Program-made: the position numbers and the translations under genes | Shown here: positions 41,338 through 49,678 of the stretch, piece by piece | How the letters are laid out: each line of letters starts with the position of its first letter | How positions within the stretch are numbered: the stretch's first letter is position 1 | Notes under the pieces: model-generated | The model's database searches: none | Told to the model about the DNA's origin: nothing | What the model saw: only the letters and a program-made list of their open reading frames with translations | Virus record (IMG/VR): IMGVR_UViG_3300037827_000551 | Location: 19,519-83,518 of that record | DNA: 64,000 nucleotides | Reading direction: 5' to 3' (one strand) | From: a virus

Positions 41338-42512
41338 TGCTGGGAATCGCACCCGAATCCGCGACTCCGATTTCCGCTCTCTGGCCACTGGAAGTTCCTG
41401 GCCCGGCTCCGAGCGGTGGCCCTGGCATCGGCTGGCTTGCGTGCGGTTGTTGCGCGGGTGGCTGTTCGGTAACCATTTGCATAACCGGCTGCCCGGACGG
41501 AACCCCACTCCCTGGCGCCAGCGTTACAGTCTTGAGCGGTGGCATTCCGGTCAGCGATTGTACCACGTCAGTGATCGCCGGTTGTTGCGTGGTATCGATC
41601 CCGTCAAGCGGACTGTACGAGGTCATGATTGCCGCCAGCGGTTATATCACTTATAGTATAACCCAGACCTTGACATGCGGTGATTCGTACGTGATCGAGA
41701 TGACCCCGACCGGGTTGTCGGCCGTCATGTTTTCGATCGGCGGCTGCAATGCGATATTTTCCATGCTCCCCGGCGCGCTCTGCGAGGTCGCGGGGCAATC
41801 CTGCACTACAGACGCACTTGGCCAGTGCACGATCTCGTACGTGCCCGCTGGAACTTATACTTGGACTGTGAGCAAATCTCGTTATGCCACACAGAGCGGC
41901 TCTATTACAGTTTCAGCTTGCGGTACAGGATTCGTAACTCTTAACCTTTTGCCGGCGAGCGGATATGCCTTCGTCTATTCCAGCCCAGGAATTTGCTGCT
42001 ACCAGGACCCGGCTCCGACCACGCTTTCGTTGACCGACACAGCAACTGGGGCGTGCGCGATGGCGTACAGTTCCTTGACCCAGGTCTGGACTGGGTCAGT
42101 GACATGGGACTTCCCATCTTACTGCGCTTTATCGGCATCTCCAGGATCTGTGATTACTTACACGTGGCCATCAACTGTCGCTGGCTATCCTGGTTGCGGA
42201 GTTGGAATTAGCATCGCTCCACCGTCGTGTGCCAATGGGCTTGAGGTTAGTAATTTCGCTCCACCGCCGAATCCATGCTGCATTAATCAGGTTGGATACT
42301 ATTTGACCGAATGCTGTGTCGGTGACCCGTCTTGTGGGCCGCAGTCATTGACCCTGAGTGCCGACGTTCCGGTCGACGTCGAGCAGGTCATGACACCATG
42401 TGACCCGACTGGGATTTTCGACGGTGATGGCATCTATATTTGCAGTTGCGGAAACACGGGTGGTTGCTGCTATTCGGCTGGAGCCGCCAACACAATCACG
42501 ATCACGGAGTGA
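41337..42512 (+). CDS. Cys-rich beta-sandwich surface protein
   Basis: A 391-residue protein with many Cys (for example CGCCAGGCSVTICITGC), which suggests disulfide bonds formed outside the cell. Residues about 45-125 and 130-205 follow the CarboxypepD-regulatory order (GTPLPGASVTVLSGGIP, then LYEVMIAASGYI; AGQSCTTDALGQCTISYVPA, then GTYTWTVSKSRYATQSG). Start by TGATG overlap with the fibre gene. It is likely a tip protein or adhesin of the tail. No signal peptide is seen. Confidence 0.65.
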   Translation: MLGIAPESATPISALWPLEVPGPAPSGGPGIGWLACGCCAGGCSVTICITGCPDGTPLPGASVTVLSGGIPVSDCTTSVIAGCCVVSIPSSGLYEVMIAASGYITYSITQTLTCGDSYVIEMTPTGLSAVMFSIGGCNAIFSMLPGALCEVAGQSCTTDALGQCTISYVPAGTYTWTVSKSRYATQSGSITVSACGTGFVTLNLLPASGYAFVYSSPGICCYQDPAPTTLSLTDTATGACAMAYSSLTQVWTGSVTWDFPSYCALSASPGSVITYTWPSTVAGYPGCGVGISIAPPSCANGLEVSNFAPPPNPCCINQVGYYLTECCVGDPSCGPQSLTLSADVPVDVEQVMTPCDPTGIFDGDGIYICSCGNTGGCCYSAGAANTITITE

Positions 42513-42514
42513 TT

Positions 42515-42904
42515 ATGGAGTGGCCCGAGGCTCTTGAATCCGAGGTGGCTCGCACCAAGAATGAACGACTCCGCGAACTGTGCGGCGAGACACATCCGGA
42601 TCACGTGGTCCACCGCCAGCGAGTCTTGGCTAAGGCAATAAATGGACCGAAAGCCCTCGCGTATCCGTCATTGCTAGAGCAGGCGGGAAACGCCATTGGG
42701 GCTCTCGGTCGAGTTGCTGGAGCGGCTATTCAGGGGAAACCGGTTCTGGTTGATATTGACGAGAAGAACCGACGGCTGGCGATTTGTGACACATGCGAGT
42801 TTTTTGATCACGCTCGGGAGCGATGTTCAAAGTGTGGATGTCCCGCCAAGCTCAAGGTGGCACTAGCTACCGAGATTGGGCACTGTCCTATCGGACTTTG
42901 GTGA
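42515..42904 (+). CDS. Small zinc-ribbon protein with CGC motif
   Basis: A 129-residue protein. The C-terminal part has CDTCEFFDHARERCSKCGCP (about 91-110) and CPIGLW at the end, spaced as in DUF6171-like zinc-binding proteins of phages, and the N-terminal part is helical (RVLAKAINGPKALAYPSLLE). It is the last gene on this strand before the opposing cluster. The function is unknown. Confidence 0.65.
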   Translation: MEWPEALESEVARTKNERLRELCGETHPDHVVHRQRVLAKAINGPKALAYPSLLEQAGNAIGALGRVAGAAIQGKPVLVDIDEKNRRLAICDTCEFFDHARERCSKCGCPAKLKVALATEIGHCPIGLW

Positions 42905-43058
42905 TCTGGGGCATGTAATACGGTTCCAGTTTCGGCGAATGGTTCGGTTTCCCCGCATGTAGATCGGGGACCGAGAGCCGCTCGATGATGAGCGACGCCG
43001 CGATAACCGAGGTGGCAAGCACAAGCCCGACGGCAAGGCACTGGATCATTCCACGCAT
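42888..43058 (-). CDS. Small membrane protein (56 aa)
   Basis: A minus-strand frame of 56 residues: MRGMIQCLAVGLVLATSVIA and a hydrophobic segment to about residue 25, then a Pro/Lys-rich tail (LHAGKPNHSPKLEPYYMPQI). GAGGAGA lies six bases before the ATG. It overlaps the end of the plus-strand zinc-ribbon gene by 17 bp. A signal anchor with an outer tail fits. It could be a lysis accessory protein (spanin- or holin-like) by location, but there is no direct evidence. Confidence 0.6.
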   Translation of the reverse strand: MRGMIQCLAVGLVLATSVIAASLIIERLSVPDLHAGKPNHSPKLEPYYMPQITKVR

Positions 43059-43513
43059 TTCCGATTCTCCTCAATAAGCCCAAGAGCCGTTCTTAAGCAC
43101 TCTTCCCCAAGTCTGACACAGTCAAATGAACGTTTCTCGCATTCATTGCATCTCTGGGATGCCAGGGAATGGAACAGCGCCAACAGGGCAAAAGCCTCAA
43201 ATGAACGTTTCTCGCATTCATTGCATCTCTGGGGGCAGACCCAAGATGGGTTACCGATGATCGCGGCTACATCTTGGGCGGTCGCAGTTTCCAGGTTTAA
43301 CTGTTCAAGTTTGGCGAAGATGTCATCGCTGCGCTCGTCACCCAGTACTTCAACATCTTGTGGGTACTGCGATTTCCACCGCGATGCCACCGACCGGACT
43401 TGCTCTCGCTCATTCATGATTTGCACGCTATCGACTCCATCAAGAACCTGGGTGATCGACCGAAGATTTTCCGATCGGCTTTTTTCGACCGCCGTCGAGG
43501 TGGCATGCGACAC
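43046..43513 (-). CDS. Hypothetical protein with an in-frame 25-residue duplication/capture
   Basis: A 155-residue protein, mostly helical and charged. Its coding region has two 37-bp direct repeats (43122-43158 and 43197-43233) with a 38-bp foreign segment between them. This adds RCNECEKRSF a second time plus EAFALLALFHSLAS, 25 residues, without breaking the frame. Start GTG at 43513. It overlaps the upstream gene by 74 bp. The zinc-like RCNEC motif may be functional or an accident. No family is recognised. Confidence 0.6.
   Translation of the reverse strand: MSHATSTAVEKSRSENLRSITQVLDGVDSVQIMNEREQVRSVASRWKSQYPQDVEVLGDERSDDIFAKLEQLNLETATAQDVAAIIGNPSWVCPQRCNECEKRSFEAFALLALFHSLASQRCNECEKRSFDCVRLGEECLRTALGLIEENRKCVE
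43122..43233. repeat. Direct repeat pair flanking a captured 38-bp segment
   Basis: 37 bp at 43122-43158 and at 43197-43233 are identical. Between them 43159-43196 matches the 5' end of the gene at 21933 with one mismatch. The 75-bp insertion is divisible by three. Confidence 0.95.
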
Positions 43514-43958
43514 AGGCTGATCTTGTCGCTTTGGGGTTGCCTACGGCATTGACGATAACTCCGACGAGTTGATCATTGAGATAAAGTTCGTTGGTTATGG
43601 GGTCGAAACAATCGAAGCGGATCGCGTCACCGCAAATCGAGCACGACCTCTCTTTTGCAACCGTCATCATAATCCGTCCTAGTTCTGGTTTTGCCTGAAT
43701 TTTCGCCCATTCCTTGAAAATCACGTCGGGATCAAAATTCGTATTATTGGCGGCATTGAACCGCACCACGACAGCCTTGATCTCTCGTTCCCACACTTCA
43801 TACGATTTGAGAAAGTTGGCTTGGGACACGGGCCAGATCAGGGCGAATAGCTCGGTTTTCACTTGTTCGTGGATTCCGGACACCATTGCCACTGGATTGC
43901 GATTGAAGCGGAGGAGTGCGAGAAAGGGATCAAACTGAGCGTCGTCGTCGATCCTCAT
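43440..43958 (-). CDS. Hypothetical protein with two Cys pairs
   Basis: A 172-residue protein. The ATG at 43958 is in an ATGA overlap with the stop of the PEP-CTERM-like gene, and GGAGG lies ahead. The C-terminal half has CSICG (about 106-110) and CVACH (about 152-156), a possible zinc-binding pair. The first half is helical. The function is unknown. Confidence 0.65.
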   Translation of the reverse strand: MRIDDDAQFDPFLALLRFNRNPVAMVSGIHEQVKTELFALIWPVSQANFLKSYEVWEREIKAVVVRFNAANNTNFDPDVIFKEWAKIQAKPELGRIMMTVAKERSCSICGDAIRFDCFDPITNELYLNDQLVGVIVNAVGNPKATRSACVACHLDGGRKKPIGKSSVDHPGS

Positions 43959-44329
43959 TGCCACTTCCTCCACAAAAGCACCGCGCTCAATCCAATAGCC
44001 CACAGAACCCACGACGATGGTTCGGGAACGCCTCCGCCTTGTGGTGGGCCTGGCGGTGACGAAGACTGCGTCACGTGTCCTGGAGTCGACGGAGGCGGCT
44101 CGCTCGCGACGAGTGACTCCTTGATCCATTCGCCGAGCCGGGGATGATAGTGAGTGAATCGCAGGGGATTGAGTTCGTACCTGGCCTCGATATAGATCAC
44201 AAATGGCGTGGACGGTAGGATGTCGCCGTGGGTCTCGCGATAGGCTTCGAGGACCTTGTTTTCGTGGGCCTCAAAACTCCGCGTGATCCACTCGGGGTTG
44301 AATTTGGGTAGCGGGTCAACTCGGGACAT
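43955..44329 (-). CDS. Protein with PEP-CTERM-like C-terminus and no signal peptide
   Basis: A 124-residue protein. The last 25 residues have the PEP-CTERM order: VPEPSSWVLWAIGLSAVLLW, then RKWQ, i.e. PEP, a hydrophobic helix and a basic end. Such tails sort proteins to the cell surface by exosortase, but normally with a Sec signal peptide at the N-terminus, and here the start (MSRVDPLPKFNPEWITRSFE) is polar. The protein may instead be a tail-anchored membrane protein, with the PEP by chance. A linker rich in Pro and Ser precedes the tail. Confidence 0.7.
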   Translation of the reverse strand: MSRVDPLPKFNPEWITRSFEAHENKVLEAYRETHGDILPSTPFVIYIEARYELNPLRFTHYHPRLGEWIKESLVASEPPPSTPGHVTQSSSPPGPPQGGGVPEPSSWVLWAIGLSAVLLWRKWQ

Positions 44330-44424
44330 TGGGGTCTCCTCAGCAAGAACAAGAGAAATACTTGGCTAGTTTGTCTGGGGCGATTAGGTTTCCAGGGCGT
44401 CAGTCGCCACGGTTCGCTTGTTGC

Positions 44425-44928
44425 TCACTGGGTTATCCTTCCGGGTTTGTCTTCTGCCGCGAAGTCCATTCCAGATCGCAAGCCATTGACACTGTCAAGA
44501 ATCGCTGATGGGGCATAACCACCGCGAACCGTGGCGAGCCAACCTTTATAAGAGGCGGTCTCGCCCCCAAAGGCACTGGCCCCATTATCGACCAGCCATT
44601 GGGCCAACTCTTCAGGCGTGGCGAATGCGGGGCTGATTGGGGTCCCTTCGGTCGTGTTCTCATACATCATGTAATGGGTTGGCTCCTCGGTCCACACTGG
44701 ACGATAATAACCTTGTTCCGGAGGATTGCCCGACCAATCCCAATAATAACGATGGTCGGCCTTGTATTCGGCGCAATCAGGATGGGTTCCATCTCGCCAC
44801 GCATCACATTTTTGAAGCCACTCCTCGGCGGCGGAATCGTAATCCTTGTCGTACATTGGCAGGAAGTGGCCATCCTCGTTTAGTGGATGCTGCCAATCTT
44901 TGGGAACTCGTCTCACTTCGCGACCCAT
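44425..44928 (-). CDS. Conserved phage protein of unknown function (MGREVRRVP family)
   Basis: A 167-residue protein starting MGREVRRVPKDWQHPLNEDG, with AAEEWLQKCDAWRDGTHPD, YYWDWSGNPPEQGYYRPVWT and GTPISPAFATPEELAQWLVD. I recognise this as a family found in many phages and in plasmid regions. AGGAG stands before the ATG at 44928; the longer upstream frame lacks one. Its function has not been reported to my knowledge. Confidence 0.75.
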   Translation of the reverse strand: MGREVRRVPKDWQHPLNEDGHFLPMYDKDYDSAAEEWLQKCDAWRDGTHPDCAEYKADHRYYWDWSGNPPEQGYYRPVWTEEPTHYMMYENTTEGTPISPAFATPEELAQWLVDNGASAFGGETASYKGWLATVRGGYAPSAILDSVNGLRSGMDFAAEDKPGRITQ

Positions 44929-44972
44929 TCGGAATTCTCCTCTGGAGGGATAAACTAGGACTCGAAAATGGC

Positions 44973-45260
44973 TTAGCCCTTCTCCCAATAATGTGGAATC
45001 GGTTCGCCTTTCTTGGCATTGCGGCAAACATTAGCAATCCATTTCAGTTTTTTCTCCAAAAGGTCCGGATTATTATGGCGATAATTGTACTCGACTTCTT
45101 GGAGAGAAGTTTTCTCTAGAATTTTGTGGATCACATCGTCAAAGTAGCGAGCAAGAACGAGAAGTCGAAACTCGTCCGAGTCATGAGAACCACACTGAAG
45201 TCGACTCTGAATCCGCATGAAATCGGGGTCATCCAAGCTGACGCGAAGGATCGGATTCAC
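44973..45260 (-). CDS. Hypothetical protein, first gene of the second leftward cluster
   Basis: A 95-residue helical, charged protein (MNPILRVSLDDPDFMRIQSR...). GTG start with AAGGAG 8 bases upstream. It is divergent from the RHH gene at 45401, with the operator region between them, so its transcription may be linked to that switch. No family is recognised. Confidence 0.6.
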   Translation of the reverse strand: MNPILRVSLDDPDFMRIQSRLQCGSHDSDEFRLLVLARYFDDVIHKILEKTSLQEVEYNYRHNNPDLLEKKLKWIANVCRNAKKGEPIPHYWEKG

Positions 45261-45322
45261 GGTTTAACTCCTTGTGATGTTCGATTGATCGGTGGCCTGT
45301 TCTCGCTTGGTGAACAATACGC

Positions 45323-45359
45323 AAACTGTATTGACTTGTCAAGACACTTTGGTAATATT
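45323..45359 (+). promoter_or_regulatory. Promoter and operator of the RHH gene at 45401
   Basis: TTGACT (45331-45336) and AATATT (45354-45359) are 17 bp apart. The stretch 45323-45350 matches the operator at the next two promoters (AAACTGT, GTC, AGACA and TTT in register). It lies 42 bp before the RHH start, so the protein may repress itself and the divergent cluster. Confidence 0.75.
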
Positions 45360-45400
45360 TGAGCAGGTAACAGGACTCCCTATTCATAAGGTGAATCACG

Positions 45401-45604
45401 ATGTCTAGAAGCAACCCACGTATTCGTCGCGGTTATCGATTTACCCCCCAGGCCGTCCGCGAAATCAATGCCCTGTCCGTTCACTTTGAGGGATTGGATA
45501 AAACACGGGTAATTGAGAATGCAGTCCATGAAAAGGCTGTACGGGAAGGACTTGCTGAGGATTCTCCGAAAAAACCTTTGAAAAATTCTAGCAAACTGTC
45601 TTGA
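45401..45604 (+). CDS. Ribbon-helix-helix regulator, likely master repressor or activator
   Basis: A 67-residue protein with a basic N-terminus (SRSNPRIRRGYRFTPQAVRE) and a typical RHH second helix (TRVIENAVHEKAVREG). RHH proteins bind short palindromes. Its own promoter and the next promoter downstream share the same dyad, and a third copy lies at 63.3 kb, so it may control several operons. The gene is monocistronic by the look of the next promoter, which begins before its stop. Confidence 0.75.
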   Translation: MSRSNPRIRRGYRFTPQAVREINALSVHFEGLDKTRVIENAVHEKAVREGLAEDSPKKPLKNSSKLS

Positions 45605-45629
45605 CACGTCTAGACAGTTTCGATATAAA
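45594..45629 (+). promoter_or_regulatory. Strong promoter with 28-bp operator before the 45684 operon
   Basis: TTGACA (45601-45606) and TATAAA (45624-45629) are separated by exactly 17 bp. The region 45593-45620 reads AAACTGTCT-TGACACGTCT-AGACAGTTT, a dyad with perfect 9-bp arms. The first 23 bp (45594-45616) recur exactly at 63289-63311. Confidence 0.9.
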
Positions 45630-45683
45630 TTTGGCTGTGGAGACGAGGAGAATCGGGACGACGCGGATGGGGGGGACGAAGCA

Positions 45684-46274
45684 ATGGATCAAGATTCTTC
45701 TGCAAGAGAACCTACCAAGCAAGCTGACGAAAGGCGACCAGAAAAAGCAAGCATGAATCCAAAACTGATCGAACTGAAGGGCGGCGAGTTCATCGACCCG
45801 TCATTTATCATGGCTGTGAGCTGGGGGCCAAATCCAATGAATGCACTTGAAAACTCCGACAGTCTCAAATGCATGAAGCCTTGGGTCACAATCTTCTGGG
45901 GAGAACAGCGATCGACCTGCATTAGATGTGGCAGCACATCAGAGGCCAAGGATTATTGTGGCAGTATCGCGGCAATGGTCAATCAGAATCAGCAAGACAT
46001 GAAGGCCGAGGAAGCCGCCAAACTGCTCGCTGCCTGCAATCGGACAGCCGGTCAACTAATTGCGATTTTGATGAAGGGTGGCCTTGGAGTCTCAGAGGCG
46101 GCGTACAAAGAGCACGACGCCTACAAGGCCGCATTTCGTGCAATGGTCGGCCGCGATCCAGGGTGGGAAGATTACGAAGTTATGGGTGTTCATGATAACG
46201 AGCACAGAGAACCGGTTAGCGGAATGACGATCCGTGAGTGCCATCGGACCTCGTTTAAGGACTATTTTGAATGA
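45684..46274 (+). CDS. Hypothetical early protein with Cys pair
   Basis: A 196-residue protein, first gene after the strong promoter. It has CIRCG (about 75-79) and C-terminal CHRTSFKDYFE, but otherwise no recognised domain. The middle is helical (QQDMKAEEAAKLLAACNRTA). The start has a purine-rich stretch (GGGGGGGACGAAGCA) before it. As the first early gene it may act in host takeover, but this is only a guess. Confidence 0.65.
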   Translation: MDQDSSAREPTKQADERRPEKASMNPKLIELKGGEFIDPSFIMAVSWGPNPMNALENSDSLKCMKPWVTIFWGEQRSTCIRCGSTSEAKDYCGSIAAMVNQNQQDMKAEEAAKLLAACNRTAGQLIAILMKGGLGVSEAAYKEHDAYKAAFRAMVGRDPGWEDYEVMGVHDNEHREPVSGMTIRECHRTSFKDYFE

Positions 46275-46498
46275 TCCAAGGCCAATCAATTACGGTGACC
46301 GGCACCGAAACCGGTATCGAAATTACCTGGCGGGAAAGCGGTAAGACCTGGATCGCCCGCCACCTGTTCAAGGACCAGGCGGACAAGATTCTCGGCGGCG
46401 CACTGTGGAATTCACAGCGGGATTTTCGGGCGAAGTGGGAACTCGTGGAGGATACTGATGGCATTCAATACCCGAATCATTCGGACGCGGCATCTTGA
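46271..46498 (+). CDS. Small hypothetical protein
   Basis: A 75-residue protein in an ATGA overlap. It is beta-rich at the start (SITVTGTETGIEITWRESGK) and polar later. It overlaps the next gene by 41 bp. The function is unknown. Confidence 0.55.
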   Translation: MIQGQSITVTGTETGIEITWRESGKTWIARHLFKDQADKILGGALWNSQRDFRAKWELVEDTDGIQYPNHSDAAS

Positions 46499-46703
46499 GT
46501 ATATCGGCACCGCTGGTGGCCACACTGGGGGGGTACTGGGTCGACACAAACGCGATTTTTTGGGGTGGATCGACGATGACAAAGCGTTGGCTCGGTGTCC
46601 CCGCGAATGGCTGGACGAGTTTATCGAGATTCGCGATCAGGTCGAGGAGGATTTTTTTGATTACTACTACGATTGTGGGGTTCATACTTTGAGGGACGAG
46701 TGA
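46458..46703 (+). CDS. Small acidic protein
   Basis: An 81-residue protein with aromatic and acidic clusters (EFIEIRDQVEEDFFDYYYDC). It overlaps the upstream gene by 41 bp and ends directly before the next start. No family is recognised. Confidence 0.55.
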   Translation: MAFNTRIIRTRHLEYIGTAGGHTGGVLGRHKRDFLGWIDDDKALARCPREWLDEFIEIRDQVEEDFFDYYYDCGVHTLRDE

Positions 46704-46961
46704 ATGTGCGTACGAACTTGCCGCGATCTTGAGCCACACAGAAGTCATCTCTGGTGCCCTGAATGCCGGGATGACCTCGAAGCCCAGGATATCGCCAAAT
46801 ACGAGGCCAATACCCGAGCCGAGATGGCGGCGGCTTACTGGCCGAGCGAAGCGGAATTGAATCACTGGTTCACGATGCGGGAGTTGTCGGTGCCTGACGA
46901 CCCATTGGCGGTCTATCAAGAATGGTTTCAGCGGATTTGGGCTAAGGAGGACGAGACATGA
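46704..46961 (+). CDS. Small Cys/Trp-containing protein
   Basis: An 85-residue protein with MCVRTC and CPEC (about 2-6 and 18-21), a likely zinc knuckle, then a helical part with EAELNHWFTMRELSVPDDPL. Directly abuts its neighbour and ends in an ATGA overlap with the nuclease gene. It may be a nuclease accessory, but there is no direct evidence. Confidence 0.55.
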   Translation: MCVRTCRDLEPHRSHLWCPECRDDLEAQDIAKYEANTRAEMAAAYWPSEAELNHWFTMRELSVPDDPLAVYQEWFQRIWAKEDET

Positions 46962-47917
46962 ATGATGAAATAGAGGCCCGTAGCTTCGAGAGTGGAGTCT
47001 ACGGAATGAACGTGATACCAACCGAAGGACTTACCAAAGAGCAGGTATTCGCCCTCCGTGGTATCGGAGCCTCAGATGCGGTGATCATATGTGGAAAGGG
47101 CCATCTCGGTTCATCGCGGCTCAAACTGTGGTACGAAAAACGGGAAGGGAAACCCTCGGGCGATCATGACGAATTCACCCGGAATCTTTTCCGTTGGGGA
47201 AACTGGCTTGAGGATGACATCGCGGCTTGTTTTGAGCAAGATCTGGGACTCAAGATCTCGGAAACACAGGTCTTGGTGGCGCACCCTGAATATCCGTGGG
47301 CAACAGCGCTGATCGACATGGTCACCGAGGACGGTCAGATCGCCGATTCCAAGGCTCACACCTGGATTGCGGCACGCAACTTAGTCGACGGCAACCCAAA
47401 TACACTGCCTGCCAAAGCCCACATTCAGGCGGCGTGGCAGATGTGGGTTTGCGACAAGCCATCAGCAAGATGGGCGTGCTTTGACGGAGCCAACCTTAAG
47501 CTCATGCACTTCCTGATCGATCGCGACGATGAACTGATCGAGACTGTCGTCGAGCTTGTCAGCCGATTCAAGGAAAGCGTTGACCTCGGCATTATGCCCA
47601 ACGAGTTTGACCCCGAAGATTGCGACTATCTGAAAAACCGGTTCACGCGGGTTAATGAGCAGGCGGAACTCGTTATCGAGGACCACGAACTTATTGATCA
47701 CGCCCGGCTTTATTTCGAGGCCAAGGAAGCCAGGTCCTACGCGGATGATCAGGTCGCTGTGCATGAGGCGGCATTACGACTGGCGACCGGCGATGCGGCG
47801 TTGGCTCGAATTGGGCCATATACGACAAAGCGGACGGAGCGGTCAAGGAAGGCGTCCACGACCAAGGCGTCGAGTTGGGTGGAGTTCAAGGTAATTGGTC
47901 CGAAGGAGGGGAGATGA
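46958..47917 (+). CDS. YqaJ-like exonuclease of a recombination module
   Basis: A 319-residue protein with the lambda-exonuclease-like order: RGIGASDAVIICG (about 30-42), FRWGNWLEDDI (about 77-87), HPEYPWATALIDMV (about 109-122) and the metal site IADSKAHTW (about 127-135), with the acidic residues in LEDDI, ALID and ADSK as probable ligands and Lys as helper. It would degrade one DNA strand from ends and feed the annealase two genes downstream. The short genes between them are coupled. Confidence 0.8.
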   Translation: MNDEIEARSFESGVYGMNVIPTEGLTKEQVFALRGIGASDAVIICGKGHLGSSRLKLWYEKREGKPSGDHDEFTRNLFRWGNWLEDDIAACFEQDLGLKISETQVLVAHPEYPWATALIDMVTEDGQIADSKAHTWIAARNLVDGNPNTLPAKAHIQAAWQMWVCDKPSARWACFDGANLKLMHFLIDRDDELIETVVELVSRFKESVDLGIMPNEFDPEDCDYLKNRFTRVNEQAELVIEDHELIDHARLYFEAKEARSYADDQVAVHEAALRLATGDAALARIGPYTTKRTERSRKASTTKASSWVEFKVIGPKEGR

Positions 47918-48168
47918 GTAGGCAGTGTTGGTTTCGTCCGGCCCGCGTCTGGATCAACCCCCAGCCGGAAGCGGGAATTGTGGGCGGCTGGTTTCAGTCC
48001 TATTGGCGGTCTGGGATATTCCATTGTTTCGTGCAAGGTCACCAAGAGGACGAATGGGGACCGGGGAACTTTCCGGCGGCGATTGTCGAAGCATCCGACG
48101 GGACTGTCCATGTCACGTATGCGGAATGTGTTAATTTTGGAGTCACGAAACCGGAGGAGGGGAGATGA
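47914..48168 (+). CDS. Small hypothetical protein
   Basis: An 84-residue, aromatic-rich protein (MSRQCWFRPARVWINPQPEA, then GWFQSYWRSGIFHCFVQGH), beta-like, that looks like a small all-beta fold. GGAGGGGAG precedes ATG and it overlaps both neighbours. The function is unknown. Confidence 0.55.
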   Translation: MSRQCWFRPARVWINPQPEAGIVGGWFQSYWRSGIFHCFVQGHQEDEWGPGNFPAAIVEASDGTVHVTYAECVNFGVTKPEEGR

Positions 48169-48245
48169 GTGAACCTGTCAGGCCGACGTGTGCGACGTGT
48201 CCGTATTGGGCCAAAAACCCTAACAACGAAAGAGGAACCGAATGA
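48165..48245 (+). CDS. Very short Cys peptide (26 aa)
   Basis: Open frame MSEPVRPTCATCPYWAKNPN... with a TCATCPYW motif, ATGA overlaps on both sides. Short CxxC peptides before RecT-like genes are seen in some phages. Support is the tight packing. Confidence 0.45.
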   Translation: MSEPVRPTCATCPYWAKNPNNERGTE

Positions 48246-49321
48246 ATCGCAATGGGGCAGATCTAGTAACAGTCGAACCGACGTCAACGGAGCTGGTTCG
48301 CCGTGAGGGCATGATGGCCTTCGCGGAGATGCGTGAGATGGCGGATGAGATCGCCAAGAGCGGCTGTTTTAAAGCCGGCTACAATCCGATGACCCCCCAA
48401 CAGGTCATGGTCCTCATGATGTTGGCTCGTGCGCGGGGCTTCGCCATGATTGAGGGCGTGATGCGGTACGACATCATCGAGAACGTGCCCGCAATGAAAG
48501 CCAAGTGCCTCCTGGCGGAATTCCAGGCGGCGGGCGGCCAAATCGAATGGCTCGAAACCAATGACAAGGTTTGCCGGGCAACGTTTCGACATCCAGTGCT
48601 TCACCCGGACCCATTCTTGGTGGACTTAACCTTCGACGATTTCGAGCGCAAGGGCGTCGTCTACGGCAAGGATGGCAAGGTCAAGTCTAATTGGCATCGC
48701 TGGCCAGCGGCAATGTTGCGGGCGCGGGCTGAGTCCGAGGGAATCAACGCGATCATGCCTGGCGTGGCAATGGGAATTCCGATGGCCGATGAGATCGAGG
48801 TGATCGAATCTGAGCCCGTCCGCGACCCAGCGATAAGCCGACTCAACGAGCAGCTTCGCAGACGCCTTCCAGCTCCGCCGGTGCCCGCGATTGAGCCACC
48901 GCTTGCTGATTCTGGTCCGCCGGAATCGACTGATCCCGCAAATGAACCCAAGTCAGCCAAACCCACAAAGACCGCGCCCACCACGGAGTTCGGTCGGTTC
49001 ATTCAGGGCCAAATTGACAAGTACGAGTCCGAGCTTGCCAAACTGGCCAAGGATCACACCGAGATGGACTACTCCAAGGATCACGTTGCCTTGGAGCAGG
49101 TAGTTAACCATGTCGCTAAATCGATCGTCGGCGAGGCCAACTATGCCATGCTCCAGACCAATGGCAAGCACGACAAGAACAAGGTCCGAACCCTGATGAT
49201 CGACAAGTGGGAGTCGGACCAGGATTTCATTTCGGATGAGACCAAGGATTACCTGGAGGCCAAGCTTTCGGCTTTGCGTCCAGCCGAGGTTGGGGCGGAA
49301 TTTGATGACCCAGAGAGGTGA
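48242..49321 (+). CDS. RecT-like single-strand annealing protein
   Basis: A 359-residue protein. Residues about 25-190 match RecT/Bet-type annealases: MMAFAEMREMADEIAKSGCF, NPMTPQQVMVLMMLARARGF, VMRYDIIENVPAMKAKCLLA and NWHRWPAAMLRARAESEGIN. The rest is a Pro-rich linker and a helical end (about 250-345) that may bind a partner. Together with the YqaJ-like exonuclease it forms an annealing module for recombination and concatemer formation. Length is slightly above the family average. Confidence 0.75.
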   Translation: MNRNGADLVTVEPTSTELVRREGMMAFAEMREMADEIAKSGCFKAGYNPMTPQQVMVLMMLARARGFAMIEGVMRYDIIENVPAMKAKCLLAEFQAAGGQIEWLETNDKVCRATFRHPVLHPDPFLVDLTFDDFERKGVVYGKDGKVKSNWHRWPAAMLRARAESEGINAIMPGVAMGIPMADEIEVIESEPVRDPAISRLNEQLRRRLPAPPVPAIEPPLADSGPPESTDPANEPKSAKPTKTAPTTEFGRFIQGQIDKYESELAKLAKDHTEMDYSKDHVALEQVVNHVAKSIVGEANYAMLQTNGKHDKNKVRTLMIDKWESDQDFISDETKDYLEAKLSALRPAEVGAEFDDPER

Positions 49322-49324
49322 TCG

Positions 49325-49678
49325 GTGACTTCAATCACATTCGAGTTTATCGGTGAAAACTTGCCATCGGAGCACGTTCTCGCTAAGGGTTTCTGGAAAT
49401 TCGCGATCTCCGCCGATGTTTCGTACGACCCTGGAAATACCTGTGGACCTCCGGAGAATTGCTATCCGCCGGAGGGGGAGTGCAATATCACGGCGGTTGA
49501 GTTGATATGGCCCGTCGACTCGGATGATGAATCGAGGGTCCAGGCATCCCCAATCGAAGAGGCGTTCTGGAAACTCTTGCACGAGGATTCGGATCTGCTT
49601 AAAAAAGTCGAATTCGCGTTGTTCGATCGGTACGACGATGACTGTCGATTTGATGATCATGAGACAGGAGACTTTTGA
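49325..49678 (+). CDS. Acidic hypothetical protein
   Basis: A 117-residue protein, GTG start. It has Cys and Pro near the middle (NTCGPPENCYPPEGECN) and an acidic helical C-terminus. Coupled by TGATG to the next gene. No family is recognised. Confidence 0.55.
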   Translation: MTSITFEFIGENLPSEHVLAKGFWKFAISADVSYDPGNTCGPPENCYPPEGECNITAVELIWPVDSDDESRVQASPIEEAFWKLLHEDSDLLKKVEFALFDRYDDDCRFDDHETGDF

